A DNA stretch of 64,000 nucleotides from Candidatus Gallionella acididurans (GCA_001577345.1 LSLI01000010.1:1-64000), one strand, 5' to 3'; positions 40,691 to 48,554 are shown, counted from the stretch's first letter. Made by a program: numbers and translations. The notes: generated from the sequence alone by a model not told the origin.

Positions 40691-40879
40691 CTAAAAAAAC
40701 CACCCGAAGATAGCTCCGAGAGGAAAAAGAAAAATACCTATCGCTCGGATAATGGTCATCCCCGTAACGTGTTCTGTATGTGCTATAGCAATGATATTCA
40801 GCACCCATCCCCACGCCACTAAGGCGAATAGCGCAATGAAAAATAGACTCGTAATGCCTTCACTCAATTTATTCCACAT
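40691..40879 (-). CDS. Small two-helix membrane protein
   Basis: A 62-residue protein with two hydrophobic segments (SLFFIALFALVAWGWVLNII and IIRAIGIFLFPLGAIFGWFF) joined by a short charged loop. GGGA precedes ATG 40879. It lies 90 bp before the protease gene on the same strand and shares its low G+C. No family recognised. Confidence 0.5.
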   Translation of the reverse strand: MWNKLSEGITSLFFIALFALVAWGWVLNIIAIAHTEHVTGMTIIRAIGIFLFPLGAIFGWFF

Positions 40880-40897
40880 GACTAATCCCGCCTTTGT

Positions 40898-41017
40898 TTA
40901 GTCATTATTCACTACTTTCGCATCAAACGGAGTTTCAAATTTTTCACGAATAACCATGCCAAACATCTCGGCAAAAATACAAACCCATAAACAATCGGGG
41001 ACAGACCACGATTTCAT
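40898..41017 (-). CDS. Possible 39-residue ORF or gene remnant
   Basis: A short frame from ATG 41017 ending AEMFGMVIREKFETPFDAKVV. The same frame stays open upstream to about 41072 (HGDHRKFTEHIRSI), suggesting a truncated longer gene. Part of it overlaps a repeated 13-mer (40998-41010), so coding is doubtful. Confidence 0.3.
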   Translation of the reverse strand: MKSWSVPDCLWVCIFAEMFGMVIREKFETPFDAKVVNND

Positions 41018-41077
41018 AATTGATCTGATATGTTCGGTAAATTTTCTGTGGTCACCATGACTGCTCTGAAGGACAGT

Positions 41078-41368
41078 TTATGACCGATCAATCCAGTAAT
41101 TCGGCTCTCGGTGTTGATGTGCCACCGCGATCACATAAACATGGTCGCTTTCGACCGAGTACAGCAATTTATAAGGGAACCGGCTTAATGTCAGCCGCCT
41201 GATCTCTCCATGTTCTATTTGACACGACAAGGGCCATGTTCGTATGCGCGGCAGAGCATCACGTATTTCTCCGCGAAATCGGCTGCCGAGTTGGGGAACT
41301 TGCAGGTTGTAATAACGTTCTGCGTCTTCAAATTCCTGCCGAGCTTCTGGCGAGAAAACCACTCGCAT
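41078..41368 (-). CDS. RelE/ParE-family toxin
   Basis: A 96-residue type II toxin-like protein: VVFSPEARQEFEDAERYY at the N-terminus, FRGEIRDALPRI in the middle, and RRLTLSRFPYKLLYSVESDHVYVIAVAHQHREPNYW at the end, which matches the ParE/RelE fold. Members either cut mRNA on the ribosome or poison gyrase. The start overlaps the antitoxin stop by 1 bp (TGATG), the usual coupling. Confidence 0.88.
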   Translation of the reverse strand: MRVVFSPEARQEFEDAERYYNLQVPQLGSRFRGEIRDALPRIRTWPLSCQIEHGEIRRLTLSRFPYKLLYSVESDHVYVIAVAHQHREPNYWIDRS

Positions 41369-41574
41369 CAGAACTTCCCGAAAATCTCTTCTGCCGGTAT
41401 ACCTTTAACCTTGCCTGCACGATAGGCGGCAAGCCGCTTCTCAGATTCTTCGAGCCAAACACGGTCAATTTCAGGGTCTGGTTTATCGAGGCTATGCAAT
41501 ATCTGGTCAACCAGGTCAAAACGTTCTGCGGGATCGAGCTTTAATGCCTGTGCGACGATTTCCTGTTTTCCCAT
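41368..41574 (-). CDS. Addiction-module antitoxin component
   Basis: A 68-residue partner of the toxin: KQEIVAQALKLDPAERFDLV, then SLDKPDPEIDRVWLEESEKR, then YRAGKVKGIPAEEI. This is the TIGR02574-like addiction-module pattern. AGAAGGAGAATGTC precedes ATG 41574, an excellent RBS. Confidence 0.85.
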   Translation of the reverse strand: MGKQEIVAQALKLDPAERFDLVDQILHSLDKPDPEIDRVWLEESEKRLAAYRAGKVKGIPAEEIFGKF

Positions 41575-41630
41575 GACATTCTCCTTCTGCACATACTTCG
41601 TATATCTTAACCACAGAAATAAATCGGGGT

Positions 41631-41655
41631 CATTTTTTCTCCCACGGCGCAAAGC
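41631..41655 (-). pseudogene. ORF6N 3'-end remnant
   Basis: CATTTTTTCTCCCACGGCGC repeats the 3' end of the intact ORF6N gene (41759-41785, CATTTTTTCTCCCAAGGCGC). The rest of that copy is missing. It lies just left of a duplicated piece of the MOSC gene, as if a tandem unit had collapsed. Confidence 0.6.
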
Positions 41656-41684
41656 CGTGAAGGTATCCTCCCCCGCAACCCTCC

Positions 41685-41732
41685 GTCAACCAAAATCGAA
41701 ATCCGCCGTCACTGTCTGCCCCACTTGCAACG
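41685..41732. repeat. 48-bp duplicate of the MOSC gene 3' end
   Basis: Matches 42404-42451 at 46 of 48 positions (GTCAACCAAAATC... to ...CCCCACTTGCAACG), including the MOSC stop codon. The two copies directly flank the ORF6N gene and look like a target duplication or recombination product. Confidence 0.9.
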
Positions 41733-41757
41733 GAACAATCAGGGACAGACCACGGTT

Positions 41758-42297
41758 TCATTTTTTCTCCCAAGGCGCAAAACCGATGGGGCGCTTCTTC
41801 CTCGGTTCCAATGGTGTCATGAGTTCGCGGATGGCTTCGAATACTGCTTTGAACTGGATGTCGTATTTCTTTTCAAGTGCGGCTAGTTTACGGGACAGTT
41901 CGGCATTGGTGGAAAGCATCTGCCGCAAACGCACGAAGGCGCGCATGATCTCAATGTTGACCTGAATGGCTCGAGTACTGTGCAAAACGCTGGAGAGCAT
42001 CGCAACTCCCTGCTCGGTGAAGGCATAGGGCGCCGTTCGTACACCGCCCCAACTTGAAATCCCAATTTGGGATTTCAAGTTGGCAAACTCCTCTGGGTTC
42101 AACTGGAACATGAAGTCTTCCGGGAAGCGCGCGATGTTGCGTTTGACGCCCCGAACCAGAATCCGTGGTTCGACCTCATACAATTCAGCCAAATGCGTAC
42201 TGAGCATGACCTTCTGCCCACGGATAAGAAACATCCGTGATTCGATCTGCTCTACAGACGCAATCAACTTCTTGGCGATTATTTTCTGGCTTGGCAT
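41758..42297 (-). CDS. ORF6N/KilA-N-type DNA-binding protein
   Basis: A 179-residue protein. The N-terminal ORF6N domain (about 17-105) has [19 protein letters not shown], the FMFQL block and [21 protein letters not shown] helical tail follows ([20 protein letters not shown]). ORF6N domains are found in phage and mobile elements and bind DNA. It is flanked by 48-bp duplications of the neighbouring gene end, and partial copies lie at 41631 and 44490. Nucleotides 42049-42083 inside it form a near-perfect palindrome. Confidence 0.88.
   Translation of the reverse strand: MPSQKIIAKKLIASVEQIESRMFLIRGQKVMLSTHLAELYEVEPRILVRGVKRNIARFPEDFMFQLNPEEFANLKSQIGISSWGGVRTAPYAFTEQGVAMLSSVLHSTRAIQVNIEIMRAFVRLRQMLSTNAELSRKLAALEKKYDIQFKAVFEAIRELMTPLEPRKKRPIGFAPWEKK
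42049..42083. repeat. 35-bp perfect palindrome inside the ORF6N gene
   Basis: Two 17-bp arms (CCAACTTGAAATCCCAA and its complement) flank a single central T. They encode the [12 protein letters not shown] block. One arm end (GGGATTTCAAGTTGG) recurs at 44754-44768, upstream of gspA. Confidence 0.9.
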
Positions 42298-42404
42298 TGC
42301 CTCTCCCCTTGTTGCGGCATTCTACACAATCACCGTCGCCGCTTATGCCATCTTGCATGCTTACACCTTCGGAGACTTGGGTAGATTTTCTTCAGCGCAG
42401 CCAG

Positions 42405-43322
42405 TCAACCAAAATCAAAATCTGCCGTCACTGTCTGCCCCACTTGCAACGTGGCGCCGACACCCTGAAGGACGATGGTGTTCATGCCGAAAGTTACCGC
42501 ACCCTCTACACGGGCATCCTGCCGATAGCTTTGCAGGGTGTCGCCGACTTCGGGGCTGATTGTAGCAGTCTGCGGATCAACATTGGGGATGGGACAGCGC
42601 GGGCTGGGCTTGACCGGCTTCAGCAAAACTTCTTCAGTGCTTGCCTGAACGTGCATCACGCCCAGCCTGTCTTCATCGTGCGCATGCAGTCCCGACAGCA
42701 CGATGTTTGGCCTGAATCGTTCGATGCCGACGCTGGCATGGCCTGCGGCCAGCAATCGCTGATTCAGTTCTGCAAGCGACGCGTCGCTGAGCACCAAAAG
42801 CGGATATCCATCGCTGAACAGGTTGAAGGCTTGCACACCGCCTGTCCAATCCGGATTGGAAGCGCGCCGGTGCGCCGGATCGAACCGGACCAATCTATAA
42901 GCGTGGGGTCGATAGGCGCGGGAAGCTTGACTCGCCCCTGCGGACATCGCCAGGAAATCAGTGAACCATAGCGCTGCCTCGTCGCCCATATCGAAGGCAG
43001 GTACTTCATCATCCCAAAGCTTCACAGAAATAGTTTTGTTCACCCCACCACGCGCGATGTGCAAGTCCTGCATGCCCGGTGCGTTCAGCACCAGCTCATC
43101 GGGTTCGATATGCGGGCGGACCAGCGCCAGGCGGGGTTGCTCGCGCTGCGTGACAAAAACGCCCCGTGCATCCACCACCATCCAGGCCCGATCCAGCTCC
43201 AATCCCGTTTCGGTCAACAATGCCTCGCGCACCTCTACACCCGCGCAGGATTTGACGGGATGCACAAACAGGCGTGAAATTTGGGCGCTGACATCGCGGG
43301 CTGATGCTTTGGCTGGATTCAT
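42405..43322 (-). CDS. MOSC-domain protein, YcbX/mARC-like
   Basis: A 305-residue protein with an N-terminal MOSC beta-barrel (ISRLFVHPVKSCAGVEV) and a C-terminal MOSC domain: RFRPNIVLSG, and a conserved cysteine in SPRCPIPNVDPQT that fits the molybdenum-ligand position. Relatives reduce N-hydroxylated compounds using molybdenum cofactor. The last 48 bp are duplicated at 41685-41732. The ferredoxin domain found in YcbX is absent. Confidence 0.88.
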   Translation of the reverse strand: MNPAKASARDVSAQISRLFVHPVKSCAGVEVREALLTETGLELDRAWMVVDARGVFVTQREQPRLALVRPHIEPDELVLNAPGMQDLHIARGGVNKTISVKLWDDEVPAFDMGDEAALWFTDFLAMSAGASQASRAYRPHAYRLVRFDPAHRRASNPDWTGGVQAFNLFSDGYPLLVLSDASLAELNQRLLAAGHASVGIERFRPNIVLSGLHAHDEDRLGVMHVQASTEEVLLKPVKPSPRCPIPNVDPQTATISPEVGDTLQSYRQDARVEGAVTFGMNTIVLQGVGATLQVGQTVTADFDFG

Positions 43323-43451
43323 AAGTTACAGGGCAATTAAAAGAGGCAGCTTCATCTTTTTCACAAGACGCAGTTGATGTGGCCACAATTTGTGACTACA
43401 TAAACAATCCGGGTCGGATCAAGGACGCTTCTCCGGCAACACCCAAAAAAT

Positions 43452-43505
43452 AAAGGGGCCGGGTTCGAATTTCTTCAACTACATAAATTCGACCCCGGCC
43501 CCTTT
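43452..43505. repeat. Near-perfect inverted repeat (21-bp arms)
   Basis: AAAGGGGCCGGGTTCGAATT (from 43452) pairs with its complement ending at 43505, with one mismatch and a 12-bp loop. A partial copy (GCCGGGTTCGAATTT) occurs near 52972. It lies between the MOSC and PPIase genes and could terminate transcription from either side. Confidence 0.85.
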
Positions 43506-43528
43506 CATCACTCCCGGCTATAACCCGC

Positions 43529-44388
43529 TTATTCCGGTTTCTTGCCCGGTGCAGCTGCAGGTGAGGCGGTGATTTCGATCTTGGCTTTTGACATCATGTC
43601 GTCGACCAGTTTCTTCAGGTTTTGATCTTGCACTTGCCTGGCCAGTTGGGGTTTGACTTGCTCGAAGGTGGGAGCCTGCTTGGCGCGGGAATCTTCCAAC
43701 AGAATCACATGATAGCCAAATTGCGTCTTGACCGGTTCAAGCGTGAACTTTCCTTTTGCAAGCTTGGCGACGGCAGCACCGAATTCCGGCACCATGTCGC
43801 GCGGGTCGAACCAACCCAGCTCGCCGCCATTACCCTTGGAGCCCGGATCTTTTGAATATTCCTTGGCGAGACTGTCGAACAGCTTGGGATTTTTTTTCAG
43901 TTTGGCGATGATGGTCTTGGCTAAAGCCTCCTTATCCACCAGGATATGGCGTGCCTTGTATTCGGTACCTGACATCTGTGTGCCTTGATCTTGTCGTACT
44001 CGGCTTTCAACATGTCGTCGCTGACAGGATTATTCTTTGTATAGTCCTGAACGAAGGCGTTGGCCAGGATGGACTGCCGGGTCAGGTTGAGCTGGTCGAC
44101 CACTTCCGGCGTCTTGTCCAGGTTTTTCTTGATCGCTTCCTCGGATACCAGCATCTGCATAGCCAGCTGGTTGATGATGGCTTTGCGTGTTTCGGGGCTG
44201 TCAGGCTGGCCCATCGCTAAACGCTGCCCGACTATCTGGTCGACACTACCCTTGCTGATGGGGGTGCCGTTGACGGTGGCGGCGACATCTCCCGCTGCGG
44301 GAGCATTTCCGGCTTTGCCGTTACAGGCGCTCAATATAAACAGGGAAGCTGCGCTTGCCAGCAAAATGCGAGATTTAATAGACATCAT
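43529..44388 (-). pseudogene. Frameshifted SurA/parvulin-type peptidyl-prolyl isomerase lipoprotein
   Basis: Two reading frames make one protein. The N-terminal part (from ATG 44388, after AAGGA) has a lipoprotein signal ending FILSAC and a SurA-N-like helical domain with NGTPISKGSVDQIVGQRL. The C-terminal part (43529-43975) is a rotamase domain: EYKARHILVDKE, GGELGWFDPRDMVPEFG, TQFGYHVILLED. They break at about 43977-43983, where CACACAG replaces an expected CACAG. This is a 2-bp CA slip that turns KAQMSG into KAHRCQ. Sequencing error cannot be excluded. If real, periplasmic folding activity is lost. Confidence 0.8.
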
Positions 44389-44489
44389 TTGCAAATCCTT
44401 AAAGGTGAATTGGAAAAAAGGCACACGGGGTCGGGCCTTGCATTAACATATTTCATTTATAAAGCCCAAAAAACTAAAGCGGCTGTCTT

Positions 44490-44595
44490 CATTTTCTCTC
44501 CCAGGGCGCAAAACCGACGGGGCGATTCTTCCCCGGTTCCAGTTGCGCCATGAGTTCGCGTATGGCTGCAAAAACCGCCTTGAACAGGTTCCGGT
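44490..44595 (-). pseudogene. Remnant of an ORF6N gene 3' end
   Basis: About 100 bp match the end of the intact ORF6N gene (TCTCCCAGGGCGCAAAACCG against TCTCCCAAGGCGCAAAACCG, then GTTCCAG...CATGAGTTCGCG). Similarity stops near 44595 and no open frame is kept. Confidence 0.7.
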
Positions 44596-44645
44596 TTCTG
44601 TCCTCACCAAACGACATCCCTACTTTGCCACATTTTATCCAACCT

Positions 44646-44744
44646 TCAAAAGAAATCTTCTTCGCGTTGATGGCGTATCGCCGGCACGGTCACGCTCTGG
44701 CCGCCTTCGATTTCAAATAACGCGACATATCCATAAACTTGCAA
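44646..44744 (-). pseudogene. C-terminal fragment of a RelE/ParE toxin
   Basis: The minus strand reads YGYVALFEIEGGQSVTVPAI then RHQREEDFF and a stop (44646-44648). This is the closing beta-hairpin of a ParE/RelE toxin. No start or N-terminal half remains. It is not derived from the toxin at 41078, whose C-terminus differs. Confidence 0.6.
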
Positions 44745-44835
44745 TCACAAACCGGGATTTCAAGTTGGCGACTCATCCGCGGATGAAACCGACTTGCAGC
44801 TATAATGGCGCAACATCTCAACTCCCGGGCATCTC

Positions 44836-46419
44836 ATGTACCAGAGTTACTTTGGCCTCGCCGAAGAGCCGTTCTCCATCGCACCCGACCCCCGCTATCT
44901 CTACATGAGCCAGCGCCATCAGGAGGCGCTCGCGCACCTGCTTTATGGCGTGAATGCAGGTGGCGGGTTTGTGCTGCTCACGGGCGAAGTCGGTGCAGGC
45001 AAGACCACGGTGTGCCGCTGCCTGCTCGAGCAGATTCCGGAATCCTGCGATGTGGCCTACATCTTCAATCCCAAGCTGACGGTGGAGGAATTGCTCTCGA
45101 CCATCTGCGCCGAATTCGGCGTCACTTGTCCGTCGGGCAACACCAGCGTCAAGGTGTACATCGATTGCATCAACGCCTATCTGCTCGACGCCCACGCCAG
45201 GGGCAGGCATACAGTGCTGATCATTGACGAGGCGCAAAACCTTTCCGCCGATGTGCTGGAACAATTGCGGCTGCTCACCAATCTGGAAACCAACCAGCGC
45301 AAACTGCTGCAGATCATCCTGCTGGGCCAGCCCGAGCTGGCGGCGATGCTGGCGCGACCGGAACTGCGCCAGCTCGCGCAACGGATCATAGCGCGTTATC
45401 ACCTGGGGCCGCTGGGCAAACAGGAAGTCGCCGCCTATGTGCAGCACCGGCTGGTGGTTGCCGGAGCGGAGCGCCTGCTGTTCCCGCTTGCGCTGATGGG
45501 TCAGCTGTACCGCTTGAGCGGGGGTATTCCGCGGATCATCAACGTGCTGTGCGACCGTGCGCTGCTGGGCACCTACGCCCAAAGCAAGGAACGGGTCGAC
45601 CGCGCGACCCTGAAGCAGGCGGCGCGCGAGGTGTTCCACAATCCTGCGGCGCAACCGCGCAGCATGATGCGCCCTCTGCTGGCAGCTTTGCTGCTGGTCG
45701 TGCTGGCTGGGGCAACGTACCAGCTTCTGGTGCAGACCCGGCCACAGGCGAAAGCCGAAGTTCAGGCAGCGGCCACCAAGCCTGCAGCGGCATTGCCGGA
45801 TGTACTGGAGTGGCCGGCAAGCTACCCGCTCTCGCGCAGCCATGAGATGGCCTACGCCTCGTTATTCAAGGCATGGGGCTCAAGCTACCAGGGCGGCGAC
45901 GAATGCCGCCAGGCTGAGGCCATCGGTTTGCGTTGCCTGACCGCGCGCGGCGGGCTGAATGAATTGCGCCAATTGAACCTGCCCGCAGTCCTGCTGATGC
46001 AAGACAGGCAGGGAAACAAATTCAATGCAACATTGACCGGCCTGGACAATCAATCCGCCACCTTTGCGCTCGGCGACGCAAGCAGGGCAGTTTCCCTGGG
46101 CGCATTTGCGGAGCAATGGTCCGGGCACTACACCCTGCTGTGGCGCATGCCGCCGGTTGCAAGCAAGAAGCTGCGCCCGGGCGATCGCGGCCCGGATGTG
46201 GATTGGCTGGCCGGGCAACTCGCGCAACTACATGGCAAAGCGGCAGCATCCGGCAAAGGGCAAGTATTTGATGCAGCCATGATGCGTGAAGTCAAACAGT
46301 TTCAACTCGCCCAGGGCCTCGTTCCTGACGGTGCTGTCGGGCTACAGACCATGATGCACCTGAGCGTCGCGGCGGACAAGACAGTGCCGAAGTTGCACCG
46401 CGAACAAGGAGCAAAGTAG
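44836..46419 (+). CDS. gspA: Type II secretion ATPase GspA/ExeA
   Basis: A 527-residue inner-membrane AAA+ protein that with GspB opens the peptidoglycan for secretin assembly. Walker A is GEVGAGKTT (50-58) and Walker B is VLIIDEAQN (about 134). A TM helix (LLAALLLVVLAGATYQLLV) lies near 280-300. A C39-like degenerate domain follows, then a peptidoglycan-binding module near 430-505 (LRPGDRGPDVDWLAGQL). A perfect TATAAT lies at 44801-44806, but no good -35 is seen. gspB starts 2 bp after its stop. Confidence 0.93.
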   Translation: MYQSYFGLAEEPFSIAPDPRYLYMSQRHQEALAHLLYGVNAGGGFVLLTGEVGAGKTTVCRCLLEQIPESCDVAYIFNPKLTVEELLSTICAEFGVTCPSGNTSVKVYIDCINAYLLDAHARGRHTVLIIDEAQNLSADVLEQLRLLTNLETNQRKLLQIILLGQPELAAMLARPELRQLAQRIIARYHLGPLGKQEVAAYVQHRLVVAGAERLLFPLALMGQLYRLSGGIPRIINVLCDRALLGTYAQSKERVDRATLKQAAREVFHNPAAQPRSMMRPLLAALLLVVLAGATYQLLVQTRPQAKAEVQAAATKPAAALPDVLEWPASYPLSRSHEMAYASLFKAWGSSYQGGDECRQAEAIGLRCLTARGGLNELRQLNLPAVLLMQDRQGNKFNATLTGLDNQSATFALGDASRAVSLGAFAEQWSGHYTLLWRMPPVASKKLRPGDRGPDVDWLAGQLAQLHGKAAASGKGQVFDAAMMREVKQFQLAQGLVPDGAVGLQTMMHLSVAADKTVPKLHREQGAK

Positions 46420-46421
46420 CC

Positions 46422-47150
46422 ATGTCGTACATCCTTGATGCGCTCAAAAAATCCGACCAGCAGCGCCAGCGTGGCGCAACACCGACATTGCAGGCCGCAC
46501 AGCTGACAGTGGCTGCGCCCAAACGACCCAAGTTTATCTCTTACGGCCTGCTTGCGGCAATATTGCTGGTCACCGGGGTCATGATAGGCTGGTTGCGCCC
46601 GTGGCATGCCGAGCAAGCGCCTCCCGCTTCTGCGCTTCCCGGGACAGAAGCTGTCACCGCGAAACCGCCGGTCCCGGTTTCGCAACAAGCCCCTGCGATT
46701 ATGACCACGCCGGGGCCTTTGGCCGCACCGCCGGAAATGCCCGGCAGGACAGCGCAGGAAATTCCGGCACCGAATTTATCGCGGGCAGGACAAGCTGTTC
46801 CCGGGGCGGTTGCCGTCAAGCCGGACAGCCCGGCAACCGCCGGCTCCGGAACACCTGACACAGGAATACCTGGCTCAGGCGGCGCGGCGCTACCCGTTGC
46901 CGGCGCTGCGCAGGAGCAAAAAGCGATATCCATGGATGAGTTGCCTGCCCAGATTCAGCGGGAGATCCCGGCCATGACGGTTCAGCTTCATGCCTACTCG
47001 AACCTGCCCGACGAGCGTATTGTCTATATCAATTCCAACAAGTTGCGGGAAGGCCAATCGTTGATGCCAGGACTCAGGCTGGAACAGATCACGCCGGACG
47101 GCATGATCTTCAGCTACAAGGGATATCGTTTCCGGCACGGCATTCGCTAG
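46422..47150 (+). CDS. gspB: Type II secretion assembly protein GspB
   Basis: A 242-residue bitopic protein. MSYILDALKKSDQQRQRG is the hallmark N-terminus. A TM helix (YGLLAAILLVTGVMIGW) lies at about 38-55, followed by a long Pro/Ala linker. The GspB C-terminal domain covers about 170-242 (MDELPAQIQREIPAMTVQLH). It partners GspA directly upstream. The secretin and other gsp genes are not in the window. Confidence 0.93.
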   Translation: MSYILDALKKSDQQRQRGATPTLQAAQLTVAAPKRPKFISYGLLAAILLVTGVMIGWLRPWHAEQAPPASALPGTEAVTAKPPVPVSQQAPAIMTTPGPLAAPPEMPGRTAQEIPAPNLSRAGQAVPGAVAVKPDSPATAGSGTPDTGIPGSGGAALPVAGAAQEQKAISMDELPAQIQREIPAMTVQLHAYSNLPDERIVYINSNKLREGQSLMPGLRLEQITPDGMIFSYKGYRFRHGIR

Positions 47151-47229
47151 CGGCGGAAGCACTCAAGATTCAGCCGGTCACCCGCTTCGAACGCTGCTTC
47201 CGGCAAACCGGGATACGCCAATATTCAAA

Positions 47230-47853
47230 TCACATCTGTTGCAGCGCCTCGACAAACACTTCGACCGGCTGCGCGCCGGAGATGCCCGTTTTTCCATCGA
47301 ACACGAAGAACGGCACACCGGAGATGCCGAAATCAGCCGCGCGTGATTCATCGGCTCGCACCGCATCCGCATACCTGTCGCTTTCCAGCATTGCCAGCGC
47401 CTCGCTTTCGGGAATGCCGAACCCGGGTGCAAGCTTCGCCAGCGCGGCACGGTCTCCCACCGGCAAGGATTCGGAAAAATAGGCATGCATCACGGATTCG
47501 ATGGCCTGGTCGCCCACCTGCTTCTCGGCGGCAAAATGCAGCAGGCGGTGAGCGTCGAAGGAATTGCCCCGCCTGGCCTTGTCCAGATGATATTCAAGGC
47601 CGGCTTCCCTGGCGTGCGCCGTTACCCGCGCGATCATCTCGTCCGCTTCCCGCAGGCTGATGTTGTATTTGTGCGATATCAGCTCGTTTACTTTGCCGGG
47701 TTGCTGTCTGGGTGCATTCTGGTCGAGCTCGAAGCTGCGCCAGATCACGTTTATGTTTTCACGATTCGCGTACCGGGCGAGTGCCGCCTCAAAACGGCGT
47801 TTGCCGATATAGCACCAGGGGCAGATCACGTCCGACCAGATTTCAATTTGCAT
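47230..47853 (-). CDS. DsbA-family oxidoreductase, FrnE-like
   Basis: A 207-residue thioredoxin-fold protein with an inserted helical domain. The CPWC active site is at residues 11-14 (SDVICPWCYIGKRRFE). The cis-Pro loop is GISGVPFFVFDGK. There is no signal peptide, so it works in the cytoplasm, like FrnE or 2-hydroxychromene-2-carboxylate isomerase relatives. ATG 47853 sits 6 nt after AGGAG; the ATG one codon earlier is too close. Confidence 0.9.
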   Translation of the reverse strand: MQIEIWSDVICPWCYIGKRRFEAALARYANRENINVIWRSFELDQNAPRQQPGKVNELISHKYNISLREADEMIARVTAHAREAGLEYHLDKARRGNSFDAHRLLHFAAEKQVGDQAIESVMHAYFSESLPVGDRAALAKLAPGFGIPESEALAMLESDRYADAVRADESRAADFGISGVPFFVFDGKTGISGAQPVEVFVEALQQM

Positions 47854-47912
47854 CATTTACTCCTATCACCTGACAAGGCTCCTGTTTTCATTGCTGCCTG
47901 ACGATTGCAGCC

Positions 47913-47962
47913 ATCGGGGACGACCCACGGTTTGATTCTTCCTTGCCGCGGCATTCTACACA
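47913..47962. repeat. Possible empty scar of the ORF6N unit
   Basis: The left flank motif of the ORF6N unit (ATCGGGGACGACCCACGGTTT) is followed within about 15 bp by its right flank motif GCGGCATTCTACACA (47948-47962; exact at 42314-42328). No ORF6N gene lies between. The joining bases GATTCTTCC resemble the gene's 3' portion. Confidence 0.5.
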
Positions 47963-48122
47963 TTTACCATTGTTTCTCCAGTGTGCCACAGGAGGCAGCC
48001 CGCCCCGGTTCCACATCAATCAAATCGGCAATGTTCGTTAGCACACAGACCGGCGGCAACATCAGGTTCAATCTTCAGTCTCTGCCGGGATAACCTGCCA
48101 ACTCAAGTGAAGGAATATTAAA

Positions 48123-48554
48123 ATGAACAAGGATCCAGTCGAAGAAGTTTTAAAAGAGCCAGCCGAATTGCCGGAGATCCGCTTCCCCGTCAAAAGGCGT
48201 CAAATCGGTGAGGGGTTCGCTGACAACAAGGATGATATAGAAAAACTGGGCAAGTTTGTCGCAGAAGCTTTCGCCGAGATAGCAAGTGCAACCGGGCTTT
48301 CCGATAAAGAGGTGCTCCGCGTAATCAAGGATACCGATGTCGAGATGCTGGGGGATGTACTCAAGGACGGTACCAATGTAGATGCGCTCAAGGAGGGCAT
48401 CCAGGAAGCCATCAAGAAAATTTCGATGGCGGTCGATCTTGATACGAAGCAGATCAGCGAAATCTTCATCGAGAAGAAGGATGCCGGTCTGGATGACATC
48501 GTTACCCGGCTTTATAACAAAGGCCAAGCCAACAGAGCGAAGTTTGGAAATTAA
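48123..48554 (+). CDS. Hypothetical acidic helical protein
   Basis: A 143-residue, highly charged, predicted helical protein without signal or TM. AAGGAATATTAAA precedes ATG 48123. The sequence has three similar ~25-residue helical stretches (FVAEAFAEIASATGLSDKEV, GIQEAIKKISMAVDLDTKQI), suggesting internal repeats of a helix-turn unit. No family recognised. It stands between convergently arranged genes; no operon partner. Confidence 0.6.
   Translation: MNKDPVEEVLKEPAELPEIRFPVKRRQIGEGFADNKDDIEKLGKFVAEAFAEIASATGLSDKEVLRVIKDTDVEMLGDVLKDGTNVDALKEGIQEAIKKISMAVDLDTKQISEIFIEKKDAGLDDIVTRLYNKGQANRAKFGN

Noticed and set aside
44490-44768. A single decayed ORF6N gene spanning the whole interval
   Set aside because: The middle (44646-44744) reads as a ParE toxin end, so the stretch is a mosaic of fragments rather than one pseudogene.
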